64,000 bases of DNA, from contig JAQXLY010000028.1 of NCBI GenBank assembly GCA_029012365.1, positions 90,786-154,785 of the forward strand, in the 5' to 3' direction. Position numbers and translations under genes: made by a program. Origin of the DNA: Lachnospiraceae bacterium. Lineage in GTDB: Bacteria > Bacillota > Clostridia > Lachnospirales > Lachnospiraceae. The notes under the pieces are model-generated. The model saw only the letters and a program-made list of their open reading frames with translations. It did no database searches and was not told the DNA's origin. This document shows, piece by piece, positions 27,914 through 35,619 of this stretch (the first letter of the stretch is position 1; each line of letters begins with the position of its first letter).

Positions 27914-28541
27914 CTTCCTTCCTGCCCTCCCTTGATGCATTCTCAATAATCGTGGAATTTACATCTTTCTCATACTGTCGCATTTGTACCTGTAACGGTG
28001 TAGGGTCACTGTCAATCTTCTTTCTCATAAAATGATTAAAAAACAGAATAATTCCAAGAGGAATCCCAATGCTGTATGCGATTTCAAGCTCACCCGGACC
28101 TCCCCGTTCCGCACCTTCCGTCAGCCGGTAAATCATCGAAAATATTTCTTCCACACTGGCATCTTTATTAAATGTCACAATGGTAAAGGCAGCACCGAAA
28201 AATACGGACAGACAGACAAATGCCGTCTTACACCAGTCAAAAAGCTTTGCTTTATTTGCTTGTCCATCCGGCATATATTCTACAATAAAGTCCGATTCTC
28301 CTACTGGAGTAACCGATACTTCAGGATAGCTGTTACCGACCAGCTCAATTACCTTTAGCACCGAAAATGCCTTCTTTTCTTTCTTCTCCTTCGGAAAACA
28401 ATATAACTCAATCGCACCGACCTTTTGCTGAACGACCGGATCTGTAGTATATACGGATGCCACGTCGGAAAGCACTACTCTCTTCTTATTTACAAGCCTG
28501 CTCTGATCAAAGTAAAGGAATACAGTTACCTGTTGTGGCAT
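27906..28541 (-). CDS. spoVAA: Stage V sporulation protein AA
   Basis: About 211 aa. The N-terminal soluble domain (QQVTVFLYFDQSRLV) resembles the SpoVAA N-terminal domain. Two membrane helices sit near 120-145 and 165-185 in the C-terminal half. Partner of SpoVAB; its role in germination or DPA uptake is accessory. AGGGGGAACGTTT precedes the ATG, which lies inside the preceding small ORF. Confidence 0.9.
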   Translation of the reverse strand: MPQQVTVFLYFDQSRLVNKKRVVLSDVASVYTTDPVVQQKVGAIELYCFPKEKKEKKAFSVLKVIELVGNSYPEVSVTPVGESDFIVEYMPDGQANKAKLFDWCKTAFVCLSVFFGAAFTIVTFNKDASVEEIFSMIYRLTEGAERGGPGELEIAYSIGIPLGIILFFNHFMRKKIDSDPTPLQVQMRQYEKDVNSTIIENASREGRKEDV

Positions 28542-28711
28542 AAACGTTCCCCCTGGCAAGGCTGATCCGCAATCCGCATATATGCCTCTTTATATACTAA
28601 AACACCCTCCGGCATATCCTCCGGTCTCTGCAGGTACCAGACAAAAAAGAAAACTATTGCCAAAAGTGCTAACGATGCCAGCGCTAACGCAACTCTTTGT
28701 TTCACCGTCAT
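28526..28711 (-). CDS. Small single-helix membrane protein between sigF and spoVAA
   Basis: 61 aa. One hydrophobic helix (ALALASLALLAIVFFFVWYL) then a polar tail with YKEAYMRIADQ. It overlaps the spoVAA start by 16 nt, as expected for translational coupling. GGCGGTGAAGAAAAG precedes the ATG. I recognise no named family; position suggests a forespore membrane role. It could be missed by annotation because of its size. Confidence 0.55.
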   Translation of the reverse strand: MTVKQRVALALASLALLAIVFFFVWYLQRPEDMPEGVLVYKEAYMRIADQPCQGERLCHNR

Positions 28712-28767
28712 CTTTTCTTCACCGCCTTTCCCGATACTGACGGAAGTATATGCCGTTTTTGTACAAA

Positions 28768-29481
28768 CTATGCAAGAAGATTTCGCATTCGCTGCAATAC
28801 CTTCTTTTCCATCCGGCTTACCTGCACCTGACTTACACCCAGAATCGCCGCAATTTCCGTCTGGGTCTTATTTTCAAAATAGCGCATCTCAATCAGCCGT
28901 CTTTCTTCCTGCCCCAATTCTTCTAACAGTTGTTTCATCACAAGATGATTCACGATTTTCTCCGTTGCATCCTCTTCCCCTGCAATCCGCTCCGCAAGAA
29001 TACTTTCCGTTCCGTCCGCACGGTTCACCGGCTTTGACAAAGATTCCACCTCCGTGCAGGCTTCCATGGCAAGTACGATATCTTCCATACTCATCCCTGT
29101 ATCTTCTGCAATTTCTTCAAGCGTTGCATCCCTCCCAAGCTTTGCCGAGAGCCTTTCTCCGGATGTTCGGAGCTTCATGTGATTTTCTTTGATTGTTCTG
29201 CTTACCTTTATCATACCGTCATCCCGGAGAAAACGCTTGATTTCACCGCTTATCATCGGTACTGCATAGGTTGAGAATTTGACATCAAAGGTAATATCAA
29301 ACTTATCGATTGCCTTGATTAATCCGATAATTCCGATTTGAAACAAATCCTCTGCTTCGCAGCCTCTTCCCATGAAACGCCTTACCATACTCCATACCAG
29401 ACCGACGTTTTCGGTAATCAGCTGCTCCCTAGCCTGTCTGTCTCCCTCCTGCGAGAGACGTATCAGTCCGATTGTATCCAA
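28768..29481 (-). CDS. sigF: RNA polymerase sigma factor F
   Basis: 237 aa. Sigma region 2 (ENVGLVWSMVRRFMGRGCEA, DLFQIGIIGLIKAIDKFD), region 3 (GRDATLEEIAEDTGMSMEDI) and region 4 helix-turn-helix (KTQTEIAAILGVSQVQVSRM). Sigma-F is the first forespore-specific sigma factor, held inactive by SpoIIAB. It is 16 bp after spoIIAB in the classic spoIIAA-AB-AC order. Confidence 0.96.
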   Translation of the reverse strand: MDTIGLIRLSQEGDRQAREQLITENVGLVWSMVRRFMGRGCEAEDLFQIGIIGLIKAIDKFDITFDVKFSTYAVPMISGEIKRFLRDDGMIKVSRTIKENHMKLRTSGERLSAKLGRDATLEEIAEDTGMSMEDIVLAMEACTEVESLSKPVNRADGTESILAERIAGEEDATEKIVNHLVMKQLLEELGQEERRLIEMRYFENKTQTEIAAILGVSQVQVSRMEKKVLQRMRNLLA

Positions 29482-29497
29482 ACGCTCCTCCTCCCGA

Positions 29498-29923
29498 TTA
29501 CCCGATTACCTTTTTCATATTTACAACTGTCCCTTCACCTACTGTCGATTCCACCGTCAATTCATCCGTAAATGCCTCCATAAAGGAGAAGCCCATTCCG
29601 GAACGTTCCATTTCCGGCTTTGTGGTATACATCGGCTCCATTGCCGCTGCAATATCCGCAATTCCGCTTCCGGTATCCGTAATCCGGAAAAAAACTTCTC
29701 TCCCTTTTCTCGCACACCATAGTTCTACCATTCCCCCGTTTTCTCCGTATCCGTGAATAATAGCATTTGTCACTGCCTCCGACACTGCGGTCTTCGCATC
29801 GGCAAGCTCCTCTAACGTCGGATTAAGCGGTGTCAAAAAAGCTGCCACCGTCATTCGTGCCAATGCTTCATTACAGGATTTTGCCTGAAACACCAGCTGC
29901 ATTTCATTATCAAAGCTGTCCAC
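29498..29923 (-). CDS. spoIIAB: Anti-sigma-F factor and serine kinase SpoIIAB
   Basis: 141 aa GHKL-type kinase. N box SEAVTNAIIHGYGE, G1 box DTGSGI, and GMGFSFM. It binds sigma-F with ATP and phosphorylates SpoIIAA. It lies 23 bp after spoIIAA, with GGAGGCAGGAGAGTGG before the start. Confidence 0.96.
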   Translation of the reverse strand: MDSFDNEMQLVFQAKSCNEALARMTVAAFLTPLNPTLEELADAKTAVSEAVTNAIIHGYGENGGMVELWCARKGREVFFRITDTGSGIADIAAAMEPMYTTKPEMERSGMGFSFMEAFTDELTVESTVGEGTVVNMKKVIG

Positions 29924-29946
29924 TCTCCTGCCTCCTTTTCTCTCTT

Positions 29947-30312
29947 CTAATTTTGCTCTGCAAAATATTCCCTTGCCGGACGTATAAAGGCTTCTTCTAC
30001 CGTTTCATACCGTTCCACAATCTTATATAGTCCGGAAAAGCCGAGGATTCGTTCCACATTTTTCCCGACTCCCGTTACACCGACACGTCCCCCTTGAAAA
30101 ATAACATGACGGTAACGCCCCATAATTACTCCTATACCTGAACTGTCCATAAAATCCACACCGGTAAAATCAAACAAAATATGTTTTGCCTGACTTCTTG
30201 CCAACAGCGTATCTGCTGTTTCCCTGACTGCCATGGCCGTGTGATGGTCCAAATCCGCTTTCAAATGAATAATCAGGATATTATCCCGTATCTCATACTC
30301 TGCTGCCTGCAT
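29947..30312 (-). CDS. spoIIAA: Anti-sigma-F factor antagonist SpoIIAA
   Basis: 121 aa STAS-domain protein. The phosphorylatable serine is in DFMDSSGIGVIMGRY. Dephosphorylated SpoIIAA displaces SpoIIAB from sigma-F. The start MQAAEYE is preceded by AAAGGAGGAGAC; a longer reading exists without a site. First gene of the sporulation run, about 100 bp after the upstream terminator. A sigma-H promoter is expected there but was not clearly seen. Confidence 0.95.
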   Translation of the reverse strand: MQAAEYEIRDNILIIHLKADLDHHTAMAVRETADTLLARSQAKHILFDFTGVDFMDSSGIGVIMGRYRHVIFQGGRVGVTGVGKNVERILGFSGLYKIVERYETVEEAFIRPAREYFAEQN

Positions 30313-30414
30313 GTCTCCTCCTTTCTTACAAAATCCGGACTGTGTAAGCACGCTTGCACCCTTTCCTCTCATCCGGCATCTTTGGCTCCGGGGCTTTGCA
30401 CCTGCACAAAAAAA

Positions 30415-30439
30415 GAAGACACGACCCTGTCATGTCTTC
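30415..30439 (-). terminator. Terminator between the TPR gene and spoIIAA
   Basis: On the minus strand GAAGACATGAC pairs with GTCGTGTCTTC (one G-U), loop AGG, followed by TTTTTTT. Strong rho-independent terminator. Confidence 0.88.
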
Positions 30440-30467
30440 TTTGGTAACAGATTTTGTAGTTTTATTA

Positions 30468-31907
30468 TTAATCCAACCCGTCCATACATTGATGTGCCAT
30501 TTCGGCACGCTCGCTGTCCGGGTATTGATTAACCAACATCTGCAAATAGATTCTGGCATTCTTTTCATCGCCGCTCTTCTGGTAAGAACGGCCTAAGAAA
30601 TAAAGATTGTCCGCACTATCTTCTCCCATATTGTAAGCAGCCAACAGATAGTTGACGGCTTCTCCGTATTTTGCAGCACCATATAAATCATGTCCGTAAT
30701 CGAATCCGTATTTCTTTACCTTTTCGGCAACCTCATCCCTTATCTGCTTATAAACTGCCGCCGTTTTCGACCGCACCAAGGCAATATTCTCATTTTCAAG
30801 AAGTCTGTCCGCATACGCAATCAAATCATCTAAAATATCCGATAAATCTTCTTCCTCTTCCGCCTTTATCAAGCGTTCCTTTAATTGCGGATATTCCGCA
30901 ATCAACAGCAATACCTGTTCATATGCATCAGCATCAAATGCGGATACTTCCTCATTCTCCCGACGCAGCTCTATAATCCTGTTTTCCGCCTCTTTCAGCT
31001 TGTCCGACAGATTCTCCTTTTCTTTTTCCAACACAGAAATCGTTGTGGTATAAGATGCTATCTCTGCTCCGTAATCCCGTTCCTCATTTGCGTACTCTGC
31101 CTTTACATCCGAACGTACCGTAGGAACAATCAGCCAGTAAAGTACCGCAATTCCGATTAAAATCCCGGCAAAAAAAGTAATAAAGGCAATATAATTCGGC
31201 TTGTCCTCCTGATAAGAAACAGCAGACACCGCCGGCTGATAGGATACGCTCTCTATACTCCGCTCGGTATGTACCTTCTGACCGTCCGGATTCAGCACCC
31301 TTTCAATTTCCGCCAGATAAGCAAGCGTCGTTGTATTTGCCACATCGGTTTTCTGCGCCCTTAAAAGACACCGTTTCGCCTTTTCATATTCATCGTTTTT
31401 CATATAAAGCAGAGCCAGAAGCTGCAATGCACGTACATACCCCGGACGGGCACTGATTACCTTTCTCAACTGGAGCATTGCAAGGTCATCGCTCCCCTGT
31501 TTCGCATATGCAAGCGCCTGATTAAACTTCTTTACAGTCTGGTTCACAGCATCCAGCTTTGCCGGATTTGATTGTATCTTTTCTATAAAATAATCCGCAA
31601 GGTTATTTTCCGGTATAAAGTGCTTGCTGATAATCCATTCGCTTAACGCCGCAACAGGCTCACCCAGTTCATGATATACCAGCCCCAGAAGATTCCGTGC
31701 CTGTATATTTCTTTTATTGCATTCCAGACTCCTTTTTAACATCGTAACCGCACCGGACAAATCTCTCACCTGTGCTCTTCTAAGGCCTTCGTTATAATAA
31801 CGGTTTGATAACCGGTATAACCGAATTGCAACAGCCGTATCCGTCCCACACTGTTCACAGTACCTCCGATTACGCCCTATTTCATATCCACACTTCGGAC
31901 AATTCAT
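30468..31907 (-). CDS. Zinc-ribbon, TPR and coiled-coil membrane protein
   Basis: 479 aa. The N-terminal zinc ribbon has Cys at 3, 6, 17 and 20. TPR repeats occupy about 30-210, one membrane helix lies near 245-268 (YIAFITFFAGILIGIAVLYW), a coiled coil spans about 280-330, and further TPRs reach the C-terminus. This scaffold layout is common in Lachnospiraceae next to sporulation genes, but the role is unknown. It overlaps the 51-aa gene upstream by 4 nt. Confidence 0.8.
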   Translation of the reverse strand: MNCPKCGYEIGRNRRYCEQCGTDTAVAIRLYRLSNRYYNEGLRRAQVRDLSGAVTMLKRSLECNKRNIQARNLLGLVYHELGEPVAALSEWIISKHFIPENNLADYFIEKIQSNPAKLDAVNQTVKKFNQALAYAKQGSDDLAMLQLRKVISARPGYVRALQLLALLYMKNDEYEKAKRCLLRAQKTDVANTTTLAYLAEIERVLNPDGQKVHTERSIESVSYQPAVSAVSYQEDKPNYIAFITFFAGILIGIAVLYWLIVPTVRSDVKAEYANEERDYGAEIASYTTTISVLEKEKENLSDKLKEAENRIIELRRENEEVSAFDADAYEQVLLLIAEYPQLKERLIKAEEEEDLSDILDDLIAYADRLLENENIALVRSKTAAVYKQIRDEVAEKVKKYGFDYGHDLYGAAKYGEAVNYLLAAYNMGEDSADNLYFLGRSYQKSGDEKNARIYLQMLVNQYPDSERAEMAHQCMDGLD

Positions 31908-32059
31908 CTCTCTCTCCTACCTTCTGTCCTTTTTCCCGTAATTACCTGTTCCAGCAAATCAGACAAATCCGTCAAATCATTGTTTAAAATTGCTTCCTCT
32001 GCCTGATCAATCTCCAAACTAGGCTGAAACTTTGCCAGCTCTTCCTCGTAATTTAACAT
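31904..32059 (-). CDS. 51-aa acidic protein coupled to the TPR gene
   Basis: Starts MLNYEEELAKFQPSLEIDQA after AGGAGGAAAGAGC; ends in a basic tail. Soluble and helical. The stop overlaps the TPR start (ATGA), so the two are translationally coupled and probably cooperate. The upstream in-frame extension has no ribosome site. No family recognised. Confidence 0.65.
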   Translation of the reverse strand: MLNYEEELAKFQPSLEIDQAEEAILNNDLTDLSDLLEQVITGKRTEGRRER

Positions 32060-32200
32060 GCTCTTTCCTCCTGCCTTGTACAGCCTCCAAAACAGCCAAA
32101 TCTGACTTTCTCTATTCTTAACTCTACTTTCTATCATATAGACAAATGCGGCAAAAATCAATAGGTATGCTCTACTTTTTTTATTCTTATATGCAAAAAA

Positions 32201-32234
32201 GGCGATATTGCCCGTTTTTACGTGCAATATCGCC
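32201..32234 (-). terminator. Terminator downstream of valS
   Basis: Perfect 11-bp stem GGCGATATTGC/GCAATATCGCC with T-runs on both sides (minus strand TTTTTTG). Confidence 0.88.
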
Positions 32235-32288
32235 TTTTCTTTTCCTTTTTTTCCCTAAAAGTCCCTGTTTCCCCGACTTCTTAAGCTT

Positions 32289-34985
32289 TTAACAATTCCC
32301 TGCAAGGTGTGCAAGGCGTTCTTCCACCTGTGCCATCATTGCGGTGTACTTTTCAAGCTTTGCCCGCTCCTCCGCAAGCTTAGCCTCCGGTGCCTTGTTC
32401 ACAAAGTTCGGATTGGAAAGCATACCGTTAACACGCTTTAACTCACCCTCCAGTCTTGTCTTTTCCTTCCGAAGTCGTTCGATTTCCTTCTCAATATCTA
32501 CCAAATCCGCAAACGGAATGTAAACAGTTGCGTTCGGAATTACCGCAGATACCGCATCGGCATCGATTCCTTCTTTCCCTGACTGAATCTTTACTTCACT
32601 AGCACCGCCGAGAGCCGCAAAAAATACCCTGCTGTTCTCAAAAATGTTACGAACACTGTCCTGTTCGGAAACTACATATACCATTGCCTTTCTGCTCGGC
32701 GGAACATTCATCTCGCTTCGAACGTTGCGGATGCCCTTTACCGCTTCCTTAATAAGCTCTACCGCTTCTTCCTCCGCGGCAAAGGAGTAGCTTTCGCTGT
32801 ACTCCGGCCAAGAGGAAATCATAATGGATTCCTCTGCGGTATTGCCTTCCATTTCCTTTAAGGTACAGAAGATTTCTTCGGTTACAAACGGCATATACGG
32901 ATGTAACAGCTTCAACGCATCCGTTAATACATGACGAAGCGTCCAGATAGCCGCTGCCTTGCTCTTTTCATCGGAACCGTAAAGACGGGGCTTCACCATC
33001 TCAATGTACCAGTCGCAGAACTCTTCCCAGATAAAATCATAAATCTTCTGCGCCGCGATACCCATCTCAAACTTGTCTAAGTTCTCGGTTACTTCCCTGC
33101 AAAGTGTATTCGCCTTGGAAAGAATCCACTTATCCGCATCCGCAAGGCTGCCTGCCTCCGCTGCCTCTGCCCTTGCCGCGGCACCGTTTCCTGCCGCCTC
33201 CATCTGCTGCATATTCATCATAATGAAACGGCTTGCATTCCATACCTTGTTGGCGAAGTTTCTGCTTGCCTCCACACGTTCCATATAAAAACGCATATCA
33301 TTTCCCGGTGCATTTCCCGTAATCAGGGTGAAACGAAGCGCATCTGCACCGTACTTATCAATAATTTCAAGCGGGTCGATTCCGTTTCCTAAAGACTTAC
33401 TCATCTTTCTGCCCTGGGAGTCACGTACCAGACCGTGGAACAGTACCGTCTTAAACGGCTTCTCCTTCATCTGCTCATATCCCGAAAAAATCATACGGAT
33501 AACCCAGAAGAAGATAATGTCATAACCGGTTACGAGGACGTCCGTCGGATAGAAATATTTCAAATCCTCTGTCATCTCCGGCCAACCAAGCGTTGAGAAC
33601 GGCCACAGCGCGGAAGAAAACCATGTATCCAGAGTATCCGGATCCTGTGTCAAATGGTCGTGTCCGCACTTCGGACAAATCTTTGGTGCATCCGCGGTCT
33701 TTGCTACGGTAATTTCCCCACACTTGTCACAATAATAAGCCGGAATACGATGTCCCCACCAGAGCTGTCTGGAAATACACCAGTCACGGATGTTATCGGT
33801 CCAGTTAAAGTACGTCTTTTCCATACGCTCCGGAACCAAAGTAATTTCTTTATTCTTAACCGCCTCTACTGCCGGCTTGATTAGCTCATCCATCCTTACA
33901 AACCACTGCTGTTTGATTAACGGCTCTACCGTAGTCTTACAACGGTCGTGAGTACCTACATTATGGGAATAGTCTTCGATACGAACCAAAAGTCCCATTT
34001 CATCAAGCTCTTTTACAATCTGCTTTCTTGCCTCATAGCGATCCATACCGGCAAACTTACCGCCTGCCGCATTAATCGTTGCGTCATCGTTCATAATATT
34101 GATTTCCGGCAGATTGTGGCGCTTTCCCACCTCAAAATCGTTCGGGTCGTGTGCCGGAGTAATCTTTACTACACCTGTACCGAAATCCATTTCAACATAC
34201 TCATCCGCAATAATCGGAATCTCGCGGTCTACAAACGGAACCTTAACGGTCTTTCCTACCAGATGGGCATATCGCTCATCCTTCGGGTTGACAGCGACAG
34301 CGGTATCACCAAGCATAGTTTCAGGACGTGTCGTAGCAAACTCCAGAAATTCCTGCGTTCCCACTACCGGATACTTGATGTGCCAGAAATGACCTGCCTG
34401 CTCCTCATATTCTACCTCCGCGTCGGAAATGGAGGTCTTACAGACCGGACACCAGTTGACAATACGGGAGCCCTTATAAATCATCTTCTTTTCATAGAGC
34501 TTTACAAATACTTCCTCAACTGCCTTGTTACAGCCCTCATCCATAGTAAAGCGCTCTCTGTCCCAGTCACAGGAGGAGCCGAGCTTCTTTAACTGGCTGA
34601 TAATACGCCCGCCGTATTCCTTTTTCCATTCCCACGCACGCTTTAAAAAGCCCTCACGGCCAAGGTCATGCTTGTCGATGCCCTCTTTCTTCATCTGCTC
34701 GATTATCTTAACTTCCGTTGCGATGCTTGCATGGTCCGTACCCGGCTGCCACAATGCATTATAGCCCTGCATTCTCTTATAACGGATCAAAATATCCTGC
34801 ATCGTATTATCCAGTGCATGTCCCATATGAAGCTGACCGGTAATGTTTGGCGGCGGAATCACAATGGTAAACGGCTTCTTTGTTTCATCCGGCTCGGCAT
34901 GAAAATACTTCTTATCCAGCCACTTTGCATACAATCTGTCCTCTATGTCCTTCGGATCATAGGTCTTTGCTAATTCTTTCTGCAT
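32289..34985 (-). CDS. valS: Valyl-tRNA synthetase
   Basis: 898 aa class I synthetase. HIGH-type motif [20 protein letters not shown] motif [14 protein letters not shown], an editing (CP1) domain between, and the ValS-specific C-terminal coiled coil (about the last 65 residues, rich in Glu/Lys/Arg). The start at MQKELAK was chosen because AAGGAGGAAAACT precedes it. Expression is controlled by the T-box leader upstream. Confidence 0.97.
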   Translation of the reverse strand: MQKELAKTYDPKDIEDRLYAKWLDKKYFHAEPDETKKPFTIVIPPPNITGQLHMGHALDNTMQDILIRYKRMQGYNALWQPGTDHASIATEVKIIEQMKKEGIDKHDLGREGFLKRAWEWKKEYGGRIISQLKKLGSSCDWDRERFTMDEGCNKAVEEVFVKLYEKKMIYKGSRIVNWCPVCKTSISDAEVEYEEQAGHFWHIKYPVVGTQEFLEFATTRPETMLGDTAVAVNPKDERYAHLVGKTVKVPFVDREIPIIADEYVEMDFGTGVVKITPAHDPNDFEVGKRHNLPEINIMNDDATINAAGGKFAGMDRYEARKQIVKELDEMGLLVRIEDYSHNVGTHDRCKTTVEPLIKQQWFVRMDELIKPAVEAVKNKEITLVPERMEKTYFNWTDNIRDWCISRQLWWGHRIPAYYCDKCGEITVAKTADAPKICPKCGHDHLTQDPDTLDTWFSSALWPFSTLGWPEMTEDLKYFYPTDVLVTGYDIIFFWVIRMIFSGYEQMKEKPFKTVLFHGLVRDSQGRKMSKSLGNGIDPLEIIDKYGADALRFTLITGNAPGNDMRFYMERVEASRNFANKVWNASRFIMMNMQQMEAAGNGAAARAEAAEAGSLADADKWILSKANTLCREVTENLDKFEMGIAAQKIYDFIWEEFCDWYIEMVKPRLYGSDEKSKAAAIWTLRHVLTDALKLLHPYMPFVTEEIFCTLKEMEGNTAEESIMISSWPEYSESYSFAAEEEAVELIKEAVKGIRNVRSEMNVPPSRKAMVYVVSEQDSVRNIFENSRVFFAALGGASEVKIQSGKEGIDADAVSAVIPNATVYIPFADLVDIEKEIERLRKEKTRLEGELKRVNGMLSNPNFVNKAPEAKLAEERAKLEKYTAMMAQVEERLAHLAGNC

Positions 34986-35093
34986 AGTTTTCCTCCTTAC
35001 TCTCGTTCGCATGCTCTCTTTTTATTCCGTGCAGGCTCGTGCCCACTGCCGGTTTCCGTGCAGGCGGTACTTTGCACCTGCCCACATTGAAAA

Positions 35094-35370
35094 CGGTCGG
35101 TTCATCCTATAAGGACGAATCGACCGTGGTACCACCTTAATTCACAGCAAGCCATGCTGCCTCTTTTGTCTGTAACGGGACTCCCGGAAGCTCCTACTAT
35201 CTCAAACCTGTTTCCTGCCGTAACAAAAAACAGCATCCATTCAGAACTACTGCTCCAAAGCTACCTTCCATAAGCAAGCCTTTACGAAACCTTTCAGCCA
35301 GTGAGTTTCGCTCTCTTTCAAGATGACTTATGTACTCCTCTTCTTCTGCGCATTTCAATGATACGATATG
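35094..35370 (-). ncRNA. T-box leader of valS
   Basis: The minus strand carries the T-box sequence AGGTGGTACCACGG (35123-35136), then a terminator hairpin with arms CGGTCGATTCGTCC and GGATGAACCGACCG (35094-35126) and a T-run. The upstream Stem I region has the usual purine-rich start. A likely Val specifier GUA is at 35262-35264, followed by GCUUUGGAGC as in other Stem I 3' sides. Uncharged tRNA-Val should favour the antiterminator. Confidence 0.9.
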
Positions 35371-35375
35371 CACTT

Positions 35376-35404
35376 ATCTTAATAGAACATTTAAAAAAAG
35401 TCAA
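35376..35404 (-). promoter_or_regulatory. valS/T-box promoter
   Basis: On the minus strand: TTGACT, 17 bp, TAAGAT, just before the T-box transcript. Confidence 0.7.
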
Positions 35405-35408
35405 GATA

Positions 35409-35446
35409 AATTTTATGTTCTATTATAAATTTTATGTTCTATTATA
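35409..35446. repeat. Perfect 19-bp tandem duplication
   Basis: AATTTTATGTTCTATTATA occurs twice in tandem (35409-35427, 35428-35446). Its core ATGTTCTATT is also present inverted as AATAGAACAT at 35381-35390, inside the valS promoter spacer. It may be a binding site or recent slippage. Confidence 0.8.
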
Positions 35447-35506
35447 AATGCCTCTTAAATACCTTTTTCACAATTGGTACTTTCGTCCTATAATTTCAAA
35501 AAACTC

Positions 35507-35535
35507 TTGTTTTTATCCCTGATTAGTATTATAAT
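35507..35535 (+). promoter_or_regulatory. Promoter of the EAL-domain gene
   Basis: TTGTTT, 17 bp, TATAAT, 85 bp before the start codon. Confidence 0.55.
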
Positions 35536-35619
35536 TATGCTAGTTATTTGGAATTTTTTAGGGAATGCATGCTTTTTGCTTTAATTTTAATTATGTACAA
35601 TTAACAAAGGGGATATATT

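Noticed and set aside
28745..28775. Sigma-G-type promoter before spoVAA (GCATA and CATATAC)
   Set aside because: The -10 lacks the final TA of the CATNNTA consensus and the spacer is 16 bp, so support is too weak.
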